From CAZTTH01 sp964615975 (GTDB lineage Bacteria > Verrucomicrobiota > Lentisphaeria > JABSQK01 > JAJFLO01), in assembly GCA_964615975.1 (NCBI GenBank), contig CAZTTH010000013.1, forward strand, positions 20,916 to 84,915: a DNA stretch of 64,000 nucleotides. Reading direction: 5' to 3'. Positions 24,555 to 33,365 of the stretch are shown here, piece after piece. Under the pieces are notes generated by a model. It did not search any database and had not been told where the DNA came from. It saw only the letters and a program-made list of their open reading frames with translations. Within the stretch, counting starts at the first letter, position 1, and the number at the start of each line of letters is the position of its first letter. The position numbers and the translations under genes are program-made.

Positions 24555-26693
24555 TCAGGTGGGCAGCTTGATAATAAATTCAGTGTATTGTCCGGGGACA
24601 GAATCATATTGAAACTGGCCTTTGTGAAGGTTGACTATAATGTCGTGACTGATCGACATGCCCAACCCGGTCCCCTTGCCAGCCGGTTTGGTAGTAAAAA
24701 AGGGAGTAAAGATTTTTTCGCGAACTTCGAGAGGAATACCGGGACCGTTATCGCGAATGCGAATTTCAACCTGGGATTCGTGATTGATGGTACTGACCTG
24801 GATGGACGGATTGAAGCTGTTTCCTGTCAACTGTCGTTTCTCAATCAATGCTTCGAACGCATTATTGAGAATGTTGATTATAACCTGTCCAAATTCTTGT
24901 GGATACATGTTGATATGCCCAATATCATCAGCATAATTCTTTTTAATGGGAATGGCATAACCGCGATGATCAAGATGTTTTCCATGGAGCACGAGGTTGA
25001 GATATTCATCCAACAACGAATTCAGTTCCACCATTTGTTTCTCACTGGTCTTTTCACGGGAATGGGATAACATGCTTTTAATGATGCTGTCTGCTCGCTT
25101 GCCATGATCTGTAATTTTACTGAGATTGACAGACAAATCAGCAATATGATCTTTAAGTACAACTAAATGGTCATTATTTAACTGCCCATTTTCCGGTGTC
25201 ACCAATAACTGTTCGATCTCATTTACCGACCATTGCGACAGCTGGGAAAAGTTATTGATGAAATTGAGGGGATTCTTGATCTCATGCGCGATCCCAGCAG
25301 TCAGGGTACCCAACGATGCCAGTTTCTCCTGGGTAACCATTTGCTTCTGCGCCTGGCGTAGCTCATCAATGGCTTTTTCAAGTTTTACTGTATTCGCTGA
25401 TAATTCGCGGGTACGATCCGCTACTTTCGTTTCCAGATTCTGGTTGTATTCCAGTAACTGGTTATTTGCGCTTTTCAACTGTACCAAACTACATTGCAAT
25501 CGGTTGTAAGCAAGACTGATTACGGCCAATACACCCGCTGAAAAACAACCGACAAGCGGTTCCAGCCAGGGAATCCAATGATTCATCTGAAATAACTCCC
25601 AGGCAATTCCAGAAATCAGGAAGAGACCGAAGAGAAGCCCCAAGGTGGCGCGCACTGGTGAGTTGAAGCCAAACCCGATCCATCCTCCGACCAAACACCA
25701 GAGAATGATCCACAGGACTTCCGCCCATGGCGGCCAGATCACAAGCAGGGGGGCTCCGTTGATCGCGTGCCGGAGGATTTGATTCACCACCAACGCATGC
25801 AACTCCACTCCGGTATGGTTGTAGCGCAAGGGAGTTTTATTCAAGTCTTTCAGACTTTCCGCAACGGCGCCGAAGATGACAATTTTGCCGTTAAAAACCT
25901 GTGGGGATATCTCTCCGTTCAGAAGTTTATGTATGGGCACAATAGTGAAACGTTCAGGACCAAGAAAGTCGAGGAAAAATTGATAGCCGCGATCATCCGC
26001 ATTGACATACAATCCATCATTGGCTGAAAAAGGTGTCATCGTCGTCTTGCCGAGTTTCACATGCGAAGGGTTGGTCTCGGAAGGTACCATGCGAATTTTC
26101 TCCCTGGCAAGATAATGGAGTGCCAAGCGGAGCGCCAGGGAATGATAAATGCGTTGGCCGTCGTCGGCGAATAACAGGGCTCGCCGCACCACATCATCAA
26201 CATGGGAATCGATCGGGAAATCATTAAATCCGACTTGGTCCGGGTGATCGACCAGCACCCGGGGCGGGGATATGCCCTGACTGTCAATGCCGGCAATTTT
26301 ACAAATTGCGATGATATTTGTATTGGCCAATAATACTCGATCCAACGCGGTCATTTCCGCACCGGAATAAGGGATGGGGATATCGCGGTAGAGATCGAGG
26401 CCGATAGACACGGGTTTTCCTGCGGTTATGGTGGTGAGGATGGCAGCCAGCCGGTCATCGGTCAAGGGCCAGGTTTGATCCGTATGATGTTGCAGATCAC
26501 TTTCGGTGATTCCCACAAGCATGATCCGATCATCAGGTGGTGCAAGCGGTTGCCGCCAGCGAATGCACTTATCATAGAGCATCAAATCAAACGACTGAAA
26601 CCATCCCCAATAATGACAAAGGATGACTAGGAATGCAGTCAAGACACCGGCGCCGATGCCAAAGAAAACAGTTGATTTGGATTGGTCTTCCAT
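24555..26693 (-). CDS. CHASE2-domain sensor histidine kinase
   Basis: Inner-membrane sensor kinase of 712 residues. An N-terminal helix (FFGIGAGVLTAFLVILCHYW) leads to a periplasmic CHASE2 domain (about 35-330), including LVGITESDLQHH and KIVIFGAVAESLKDL. Three hydrophobic helices follow (about 330-400), then a coiled coil (LETKVADRTRELSANTVKLE). The kinase core has the H-box GIAHEIKNPLNFINNF, an N-box region, G1 DNGPGIP and G2 GKGTGLGMSISHDI. No receiver domain is attached. It is the last gene of a minus-strand run after two receiver-Ser/Thr-kinase proteins, which makes them plausible phosphoacceptors. Confidence 0.92.
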   Translation of the reverse strand: MEDQSKSTVFFGIGAGVLTAFLVILCHYWGWFQSFDLMLYDKCIRWRQPLAPPDDRIMLVGITESDLQHHTDQTWPLTDDRLAAILTTITAGKPVSIGLDLYRDIPIPYSGAEMTALDRVLLANTNIIAICKIAGIDSQGISPPRVLVDHPDQVGFNDFPIDSHVDDVVRRALLFADDGQRIYHSLALRLALHYLAREKIRMVPSETNPSHVKLGKTTMTPFSANDGLYVNADDRGYQFFLDFLGPERFTIVPIHKLLNGEISPQVFNGKIVIFGAVAESLKDLNKTPLRYNHTGVELHALVVNQILRHAINGAPLLVIWPPWAEVLWIILWCLVGGWIGFGFNSPVRATLGLLFGLFLISGIAWELFQMNHWIPWLEPLVGCFSAGVLAVISLAYNRLQCSLVQLKSANNQLLEYNQNLETKVADRTRELSANTVKLEKAIDELRQAQKQMVTQEKLASLGTLTAGIAHEIKNPLNFINNFSQLSQWSVNEIEQLLVTPENGQLNNDHLVVLKDHIADLSVNLSKITDHGKRADSIIKSMLSHSREKTSEKQMVELNSLLDEYLNLVLHGKHLDHRGYAIPIKKNYADDIGHINMYPQEFGQVIINILNNAFEALIEKRQLTGNSFNPSIQVSTINHESQVEIRIRDNGPGIPLEVREKIFTPFFTTKPAGKGTGLGMSISHDIIVNLHKGQFQYDSVPGQYTEFIIKLPT

Positions 26694-26916
26694 AATAAGT
26701 AAGCATCAATATATACGGTTAAATCAGGAATGGACTGGCTATTATAGCATATTTGCCCCAGTCTCACAACTTTTTTGCCATGCGCTAAAACTACCATGAA
26801 CAATGTTACCCCACCCGGAAAGCAATCACCATGATTCCGCTGTTGCAGGCAGGGAGAAAGGGAAAAGGTGTTGTATTGCGCAAGCGGGAGGATGAGGAGT
26901 ATACACCATTAAATCG

Positions 26917-28149
26917 TTAATGGATTGAACTCAATTGTAGTAACGTCGATTCAATGGATTTGAGACTGGGGCGTTCATCCTTTTCCACTTTCATCATCTC
27001 TTCAATTAGATTCGAGAAGTTATCGCTCAATGTCGGATTTTGCTTTTTGATCGGGATGGATTTTTGAGAGAATCGATTCTTGAAAATTTCCATGGGGGTA
27101 CTTCCAGCATACGCATAACAATCGGTAACGCAGGTATAGAGCGTCGCGCCCAGGGAAAAAATATCCGCACGGGTATCCAATGGTTGATTTAATATCAGTT
27201 CCGGCGCCGCAAATAGCGGACTTCCGGAAAACATGCCCTCCGGGGTCAGGGTACAATCCTGCACCAATTTGGCCAGACCGAAATCAATCAGTTTTATATC
27301 ACCGGTATCGAGGATCATGATATTTTGAGGTGTGATGTCGCGATGAACAATCGTATGGTCACTTAAATATTTCAGGGACTGGACGATATGATACCCGATG
27401 GCAGCGGCCTTGAGCTCCCGAATCGGACCACGTTCATTGAGGATCTGACGCAATGATTTTCCCCGGGCGAATTCCATGGCTAAAAAATATTGGGAATGGC
27501 ATTCACCAAAATGATGAAAACGAATAATATTGGGATGGTTGAGCTTGGACAATCCATACGCTTCGCGAAGGAAAAGCGGCAAAGGATCCAAGCGGGAATT
27601 AATCGCAGCCTTGACTTCAAGAATTTTGACGGCGACTTCCAAGGGAGGAGTAGTGGTAATGTCCTCCGCTAGAAACACCCGGCTGAAACCGCCTGTCCCC
27701 AATTTTTTTAAAATTTTATATTTTCCCGCGAACACGCTGCCCTGGGGTAGTCCCAGTTCTTGTACTGAAGTATCCTGGCGTTTGCGAATAACCGCCGTGA
27801 CTTTGGCCAGCAGCTCGGCTTTACGCGGCGGTTTGATCAGATACTCATCGGCGCCCGAAGTTATCGCATTTACAATCACTTCTTCGGATTCATATGAAGA
27901 ACACATGATGATTGGCACATCAAATGCCTCAGCATGAGTGCGCAAATCCCGGCACACATCCAGCCCGTTTCGTCCCGGCATATCAATATCGAGGATGATC
28001 AAATGGGCTGGAATGCTCTCATATTCAGGGATCACCTGTGTACCATCACTACAGAGGCGAACGTGATAACCGCGTGATGTCAATATGGCATTATAAAGAT
28101 TGCGCATCGCCTCATCGTCATCGGCGCATATGATTGATTCCGAGCTCAT
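26917..28149 (-). CDS. Response-regulator receiver fused to Ser/Thr protein kinase (copy 1)
   Basis: Soluble signalling protein of 410 residues. The receiver domain (1-120) keeps all phosphotransfer residues: the acidic pair in CADDDE, phosphoacceptor D54 (IILDIDMPG), Ser in MCSSYES, and K106 (YLIKPP). The kinase domain (about 140-405) has the Gly loop LGTGGFSRVF, VAVKIL with the ATP-binding Lys, catalytic loop VHRDITPQNIM, DFG, and FAAPEL. So both parts should be active. It has no membrane segment or PASTA repeat. It aligns without gaps to the next gene upstream (same 410 length), so the two are a tandem duplication 27 bases apart. Confidence 0.93.
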   Translation of the reverse strand: MSSESIICADDDEAMRNLYNAILTSRGYHVRLCSDGTQVIPEYESIPAHLIILDIDMPGRNGLDVCRDLRTHAEAFDVPIIMCSSYESEEVIVNAITSGADEYLIKPPRKAELLAKVTAVIRKRQDTSVQELGLPQGSVFAGKYKILKKLGTGGFSRVFLAEDITTTPPLEVAVKILEVKAAINSRLDPLPLFLREAYGLSKLNHPNIIRFHHFGECHSQYFLAMEFARGKSLRQILNERGPIRELKAAAIGYHIVQSLKYLSDHTIVHRDITPQNIMILDTGDIKLIDFGLAKLVQDCTLTPEGMFSGSPLFAAPELILNQPLDTRADIFSLGATLYTCVTDCYAYAGSTPMEIFKNRFSQKSIPIKKQNPTLSDNFSNLIEEMMKVEKDERPSLKSIESTLLQLSSIH

Positions 28150-28176
28150 GAGAATAAATGGTAATTATACCTTTGA

Positions 28177-29409
28177 TCAGGATAAGGTCATTACAGTTAA
28201 CAAGGCTTTTTCGATATTTTCCAAACTGGGTCTATCCTCTTTTTTTCGACTCATCATCGCATGGATAATGGTAGCAATGGAATTGCTTATGGAACCAGCC
28301 ACCTCCTGGATGGGGATCGGTTCATGATGAATTCGGTAGGTAAAAATATCCTGGGGAGTCATGCCGGGAAAAGGGGTGTCATTACTACAAATGACATACA
28401 AAGTCGCGCCCAGGGAAAAAATGTCCGCACGACAGTCGACGGGATGATTCATGATAAGCTCAGGCGCGGCATAAAGCGGACTGCCGGTAAATATCCCGGT
28501 TGGAGTCAACGCTAAATCCTGCATTGGTTTGGCCATGCCAAAATCGACGAGTTTTATCTCACCGGATTCAATCAACATGATGTTTTGCGGTGTGATATCA
28601 CGATGTACAATATCTCGCTCACGGAGGTATTTCAGCACCTTGACCATTTCAAAACCGATTGCCGCCACATTTCCTTCATCCATCGCGCCGGTTTTATCAA
28701 TGATCTGCCGCAATGATTCGCCATCCGCATATTCCATCGCCAGATAATGATGCGTTTGTGTGCGGCCAAAATCATAAAACTTGATAATATTCGGATGGTT
28801 CAATTTTGATAACGCATAAGCCTCGCGGAGGAATATGGCAAGATAATCATCCGTATGCTTGGTCCAGGCATTCGTATCAAAAACTTTCAATGCGACTTCA
28901 TGGGATGGCTCCGAGGAAATATCAACTGCCCGGTAAACCCGACTGAATCCGCCGAAACCAAGCTTGTCCTTGATCTGATATTTACCGGCAATGAGATTAC
29001 CCGAAGGTAAACCTAATTCCTTGGTTGCGGATTCGCTGCGTTTGCGAATAGCGCTGATCATCTTGGCCATAAGTTCAGCCGGCTTGGGGGGCTTGATGAT
29101 GTAATCGTCCGCGCCCGCGGACAAGGCATCGATGATCACCTCCTCGGATTCATGACTTGAACAAATGATAATGGGAACATCATGAGCCACGGGATGTTGG
29201 CGCAATTGGCGGCAGGTCTCGAGTCCACCCAACATGGGCATATCCAAATCCAAAAAAATCAAATCAGCGGATTGACGTTCGTACGCGCTGATCACCTCGG
29301 CGCCATCGGTCAACGTGCGAACCTTGTGTTTTCTGCTGGATAATACCTGGCTAAAGAAACTCCGCATATGGGAGTCGTCATCCGCACAAATAATCGAATA
29401 AGAATCCAT
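28177..29409 (-). CDS. Response-regulator receiver fused to Ser/Thr protein kinase (copy 2)
   Basis: Paralogue of the downstream gene, also 410 residues. Receiver residues are conserved: CADDDS, D54 (IFLDLDMPM), Ser in ICSSHES, and K106 (YIIKPP). Kinase motifs are LGFGGFSRVY, VALKVF, VHRDITPQNIM, DFG and YAAPEL. Differences lie mainly in the C-terminal lobe and in receiver surface helices, which suggests different targets or inputs. It is the first of three signalling genes in a row on the minus strand (this gene, its copy, and the CHASE2 kinase). Confidence 0.93.
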   Translation of the reverse strand: MDSYSIICADDDSHMRSFFSQVLSSRKHKVRTLTDGAEVISAYERQSADLIFLDLDMPMLGGLETCRQLRQHPVAHDVPIIICSSHESEEVIIDALSAGADDYIIKPPKPAELMAKMISAIRKRSESATKELGLPSGNLIAGKYQIKDKLGFGGFSRVYRAVDISSEPSHEVALKVFDTNAWTKHTDDYLAIFLREAYALSKLNHPNIIKFYDFGRTQTHHYLAMEYADGESLRQIIDKTGAMDEGNVAAIGFEMVKVLKYLRERDIVHRDITPQNIMLIESGEIKLVDFGMAKPMQDLALTPTGIFTGSPLYAAPELIMNHPVDCRADIFSLGATLYVICSNDTPFPGMTPQDIFTYRIHHEPIPIQEVAGSISNSIATIIHAMMSRKKEDRPSLENIEKALLTVMTLS

Positions 29410-29506
29410 AATGAGTGATCTCTGTTATTTAATCACAATTTGAATATTATTTCCCAAGTTCTCCATTCATAGAATACCTTGGGAAACGGACTACACAACT
29501 ATCAGT

Positions 29507-30460
29507 TCAGTTCCCGTCACGTAATAAGGAATAAAGGATGCCGGTAAATTGGGGTGTGGTGAGAAAACCCTTACCCCACTTGTCGTCAAGTTCCTGCAAG
29601 GGATTTTCCGCTATAACTTCGGACTTGCTTTTATTGGCGCTGATCAGGGCTTTAATTCGTCCGCGCGCGCGCAACAGCATATCGCGCGCATCTTCGAGAT
29701 CGAATCGTCCTGCCAATGGGCCATGGCCGGGGATGATCTTGGTCTGACTATTTACCATATTATTGAGGGTAAAATCAAGCGCCTCCACCATGCCATCGAC
29801 CGAGCCATCACTGCTTTGATCGATAAAGGGATACATGCCATTAAAAAAAATATCGCCCATATGCACCACATTCGCCAGCGGAAAATAAATTATCACGTCA
29901 CTGTCCGTATGTGCGGATTTCTTGAAGTGCATGGCCTTTATTTCCTGCGCATTCAAGTAAAAACGCAAATCATCCGCAAAGGTAATGATCGGCAGGGCCT
30001 GATGCGGCAGGGCGGGAAAGTTCTTATCAAACGCAGTGACAAATTGTTCGGCGCTCAATCGTTTCCTGGTATTTTCATGGGCAATCAGAAGAATCCCAGA
30101 CGCTCCAAACGATTCGTTGCCCCCGGTATGATCATGATGCCAATGCGTGTTGATGATGAAACGAATGGGTTTGGGGGAGATCGCCGTGACCGCCGCGCGA
30201 ACTTTTTCTGACATGGGAGCAAATTTGCTGTCGATCATAAAAATCCCATCTTCACCCGCACAAACACCGATATTGCCGCCCGGACCGGACAACATATAAA
30301 TACCATCCGAAACCTCATGGGTCATGATTTCGGCCTTCGCGAAATCAATCTGGGGCAATTCTGCTTTTTCTTCGCCTCCAGCCACCCCATCCTGAAGCGG
30401 GCAAACCATGATAAGGCTTAATGTCATTAGTGTACTTAACCAACCAAAGCGATTTTTCAC
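29507..30460 (-). CDS. Exported metallo-beta-lactamase-fold hydrolase
   Basis: Secreted metallo-hydrolase of 317 residues. GTG 30460 is the start, with AAGGAG 9 bases upstream. A signal peptide (STLMTLSLIMVCPLQDGVAG) is followed by the metal-binding motif NTHWHHDHTGGNESFG. Further His/Asp ligands are in VVHMGDIFFNG and PGHGPLAGRFD. The layout, with ESFGASGILLIAHENTRKRL, matches the quinoprotein-relay/SoxH-like MBL proteins rather than true beta-lactamases. Substrate unknown. It sits upstream of the kinases on the same strand, about 100 bases away. Confidence 0.88.
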   Translation of the reverse strand: MKNRFGWLSTLMTLSLIMVCPLQDGVAGGEEKAELPQIDFAKAEIMTHEVSDGIYMLSGPGGNIGVCAGEDGIFMIDSKFAPMSEKVRAAVTAISPKPIRFIINTHWHHDHTGGNESFGASGILLIAHENTRKRLSAEQFVTAFDKNFPALPHQALPIITFADDLRFYLNAQEIKAMHFKKSAHTDSDVIIYFPLANVVHMGDIFFNGMYPFIDQSSDGSVDGMVEALDFTLNNMVNSQTKIIPGHGPLAGRFDLEDARDMLLRARGRIKALISANKSKSEVIAENPLQELDDKWGKGFLTTPQFTGILYSLLRDGN

Positions 30461-30539
30461 TGCTATAATCTCCTTATATTTAATTATGTAAAGGTTATCA
30501 ATAGTTATTTGTGATTAGATCATCGCATGATGCCAATAA

Positions 30540-31250
30540 TCAAGGCTTATCATCAACTCTCATGTACGGGACAGGATCAACCATGCCGGCATCGGCAAAG
30601 CCTTTAAGGCGTAAAATACAACTATCGCATTGACCACATGCCATTCCACCTGCAGTGGGATCATAACAACTATGGGTCAATCCATAATCAACTCCCAATT
30701 CCATCCCGGTTTTAATAATATCCGCCTTTGTCATATGGATCAATGGCGTATGAATAGTTAATTGTTCGCCTTCAACTCCCGCTTTCGTTGCCAGATTCGC
30801 CATTACGGAATATGCATTGATATATTCAGGACGGCAATCAGGATAGCCACTGTAATCAACCGCATTCACCCCGAGAAAAATATGCGCTGACTGGGTTACT
30901 TCGGCATATGCCAGGGCATAACTCAGAAAAATGGTATTGCGCGCGGGAACATAGGTGATCGGGATGCCGGATTTCATCGCGTTTAGAGTACGATGCTTGG
31001 GTACGGCAATCGCGGCTGTCAGGGCGGATTGTCCGAATACCGATAAATCGATCGTGATTTCCAAATGTTTCCGCACCTGATGATGGACGGCTATCCTCCT
31101 GGCGGATTGAATTTCGATATGATGTCGTTGACAATAATTAAAGGTCAACGCTAATATTGCATACCCCTGGGACTGAGCGATCGCCACAATGGTGGCTGAA
31201 TCCAGGCCGCCACTTAATAATATGATTGCGCGTTTATTTTGAGCTGACAT
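30540..31250 (-). CDS. queC: 7-cyano-7-deazaguanine synthase QueC
   Basis: Makes preQ0 from 7-carboxy-7-deazaguanine with ATP and ammonia, an early step to queuosine in tRNA. Length is 236 residues. The PP-loop is IILLSGGLDSATI; the substrate segment YVPARNTIFLSYALAYAE and GVNAVDYSGYPDCR are typical. The zinc site is formed by Cys residues in SCYDPTAGGMACGQCDSC. No other que gene is in the window, and I see no preQ1 riboswitch upstream. Confidence 0.96.
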   Translation of the reverse strand: MSAQNKRAIILLSGGLDSATIVAIAQSQGYAILALTFNYCQRHHIEIQSARRIAVHHQVRKHLEITIDLSVFGQSALTAAIAVPKHRTLNAMKSGIPITYVPARNTIFLSYALAYAEVTQSAHIFLGVNAVDYSGYPDCRPEYINAYSVMANLATKAGVEGEQLTIHTPLIHMTKADIIKTGMELGVDYGLTHSCYDPTAGGMACGQCDSCILRLKGFADAGMVDPVPYMRVDDKP

Positions 31251-31617
31251 AATGATTGATTTTCAGTCCGGGGTTTGAAAAATTTATCATTTTGATGAAA
31301 TTGGCAATTACCCAACGATTATTACTTATCTGTCATTTATAAATTGAGCAACGCTCTCAGATCGTATTGCGAATTGACGCACCTGTTTATTCAAGTGATT
31401 AAATAGCGTCGATTAGATTGACTGTCTTGGTGGTCATAGCCGTATAACCGGTTTTGTGTTATATGCATATCAGTAAGGTACCTCATCCAGGCGTTCATTT
31501 TACATTGAATAAAAAATAATCAAAATTACATCTGTGAATCCCCACGGCCTGGGGTTAATCCCATTAGGCATCCGATCAGTCCATCGGCAATAACGTATCG
31601 AATAAGAAGATTGGAAT
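31251..31617 (+). other. Divergent intergenic region with possible structured leader
   Basis: It separates queC (minus) from the CitE-like gene (plus). On the plus strand a TTGACT (31418-31423) and TATAAC (31443-31448) stand 19 bases apart, a weak promoter. The last 80 bases before the CitE-like gene contain two short hairpins: CCCCA-CGGCC-TGGGG (31540-31554) and CCGAT with ATCGG shortly after. I do not recognise a known riboswitch. Confidence 0.35.
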
Positions 31618-32589
31618 ATGAATACCAGAGTTGAAAATAATGCAATCGATCAGAATTTTTCGATCTATCATTTCCTGCCCTTAACGAAATGGAAGGTTTT
31701 CAGGAGGCTTTATCATAAAATTAATGCCCATAACGTCAACATCGTATTGGACCTGGAAGACAGTTGCGATGATGTTTTTGATCGCCAAAATACCACCACC
31801 ATGAAGAGAGAAGCGCGTCAGGGATTGGTTCAATTAGCTCGCTCTGAAATTCTACTATCCACTGCCAGCAATATCTGGGTGAGAATCAATGACCTGAACA
31901 CGGAATTTTTCCAGTTGGATTTGGAGACCATGTCAACGGTAAATGCCCTGGGAGCAAAACTTAATCTCATGATACCCAAGGTATCATCCCCTCAATCTGT
32001 AGATGATTGTCTCTCCACATTGGCGCCATTGACCACCCCATCAACACGCCTGGCATTAATCATCGAGACAACCGAAGGTGTTGATAATCTGGAAAAAATA
32101 CTTACCCGCTGTCCCCGCTCCAATACCTTGATCGTGTTTGGTTTATTCGATTATCTGCTTAATGCCCATATCTGGCCATTTTGGCGGCACGACAGTACCT
32201 CATTGTGGGAAATGATCACCCATCTAATCGCTGTGGTTGAGGCTCATCACTTCAACTACATTCATACAGCTTTCCCTGAGCTTGAGAATGATCGCCTGTT
32301 GGCGGATATCAAAAGCATGCTCCTGTACCTGTGCCGATTCCCCTGCGGCATGGTATCACTCTCACAAAGGCAAACTGAGGTTTTGCGTCAACCGCGTTCA
32401 CCATCGGAACTGACAATGATTCCAGATGAATGCGAGATTGAAAATGCCATCCAGCGGGCTCATGAGATGGTCGAACACTTCACCAGAGCCCGCTGTAATG
32501 ATCGCAGTTTCAGTCTTGCTGACCAGGGCCGGCGTTTTATCCCGCCACACGAATATCAAGCTGCCATGGACTTTCTCAATCAAACCTAA
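31618..32589 (+). CDS. CitE-like (HpcH/HpaI-fold) protein
   Basis: Protein of 323 residues with the TIM-barrel features of the citrate-lyase beta / HpcH-HpaI aldolase superfamily. VNIVLDLEDSCDD carries the acidic metal ligands, IWVRINDLNTEF the phosphate-contact Arg, LMIPKVSSPQSV a barrel strand, and LALIIETTEGVDNLEKIL the conserved Glu. FGLFDYLLNAHIWPF is the Mg-binding Asp region. No CitD or CitF partner is present, so it is not citrate lyase itself; CoA-thioester or sugar-acid aldol chemistry is possible. It is followed 5 bases later by an SGNH-like gene, making a two-gene operon. Substrate unknown. Confidence 0.7.
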   Translation: MNTRVENNAIDQNFSIYHFLPLTKWKVFRRLYHKINAHNVNIVLDLEDSCDDVFDRQNTTTMKREARQGLVQLARSEILLSTASNIWVRINDLNTEFFQLDLETMSTVNALGAKLNLMIPKVSSPQSVDDCLSTLAPLTTPSTRLALIIETTEGVDNLEKILTRCPRSNTLIVFGLFDYLLNAHIWPFWRHDSTSLWEMITHLIAVVEAHHFNYIHTAFPELENDRLLADIKSMLLYLCRFPCGMVSLSQRQTEVLRQPRSPSELTMIPDECEIENAIQRAHEMVEHFTRARCNDRSFSLADQGRRFIPPHEYQAAMDFLNQT

Positions 32590-32594
32590 TTACC

Positions 32595-33359
32595 ATGATG
32601 AAATCAACTATTAAAATCGGCATCATTGGCGGATGCCTCAATACCGGCTGGAAGTCGGTCAGCCTTAATTCCATCTATCATCGTCTTTTAGCAAAGAAAA
32701 TCAAAAATGATTTCAATCTTCGTTGCCGAATTTTACTCTCTGACCCTCATCCCTGTAAACTCAGCGCCATTATCGAGAATGTCAAAAACTTTGCAATTGT
32801 TGATGGTGTTGACGCCATCTTGTTTCAAACCCGTCCCTACCTATTCTGGGGGTTGCATACGCCACTGTGGACAAAGATAATGCCCATACGCCGACCTTGG
32901 TATGGCCGGCTGAATCCGTATCTGTATCTCCCTCAGGAAAGAATATCGGCGGCAAACAATCTGCTGCCTAGTTTATTTTTAGCTGATTTGAGTTGGAAAC
33001 TGGGAACATTGCTGGGGCTTCATGATAAGGGAAAAACATTGTTAAACTCGCTGTTTTCAAGATTGGTTGACATCGGGCGACAAAAGAATATTCCGATATT
33101 TTTTCTCAGCCCGATATTCGGCGAATGCTATCCAGATAAAGCGCGCCGGCATTTACAAGCATTATTCCATAACCTGATGGCTGAATATCACCTGGATTAC
33201 ATAGATTTATCCGAACTCGAGAATCAAAAATATTTTGAGTTGGACCAATTCCATGTCAACGCGATTGCCCATGCCATAATATCAGAGCATGTTTTCCACG
33301 CTCTAACACCGTGGCTGCGGGGAGTAGTCGCTCAGGGTGAAAATGATCTCATTGGATGA
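32595..33359 (+). CDS. SGNH/GDSL-hydrolase-like protein
   Basis: Protein of 254 residues, soluble and without a signal peptide. The start GIIGGCLNTGW occupies the position of SGNH block I, where the usual GDS becomes GGC. The nucleophile Ser would therefore be a Cys. ILFQTRPYLFWG is a strand leading to the oxyanion region. The end LDQFHVNAIAHA fits block V, with Asp and His three apart. SGNH enzymes are esterases or acyltransferases acting on sugars and lipids. The Ser to Cys change is unusual. It is cotranscribed with the CitE-like gene and converges on uvrB. Assignment is tentative, resting on block I and V order. Confidence 0.55.
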   Translation: MMKSTIKIGIIGGCLNTGWKSVSLNSIYHRLLAKKIKNDFNLRCRILLSDPHPCKLSAIIENVKNFAIVDGVDAILFQTRPYLFWGLHTPLWTKIMPIRRPWYGRLNPYLYLPQERISAANNLLPSLFLADLSWKLGTLLGLHDKGKTLLNSLFSRLVDIGRQKNIPIFFLSPIFGECYPDKARRHLQALFHNLMAEYHLDYIDLSELENQKYFELDQFHVNAIAHAIISEHVFHALTPWLRGVVAQGENDLIG

Positions 33360-33365
33360 AGAAAT

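Noticed and set aside
31251..31400. preQ1 riboswitch upstream of queC
   Set aside because: No match to the preQ1-I stem plus A-rich tail on the minus strand.
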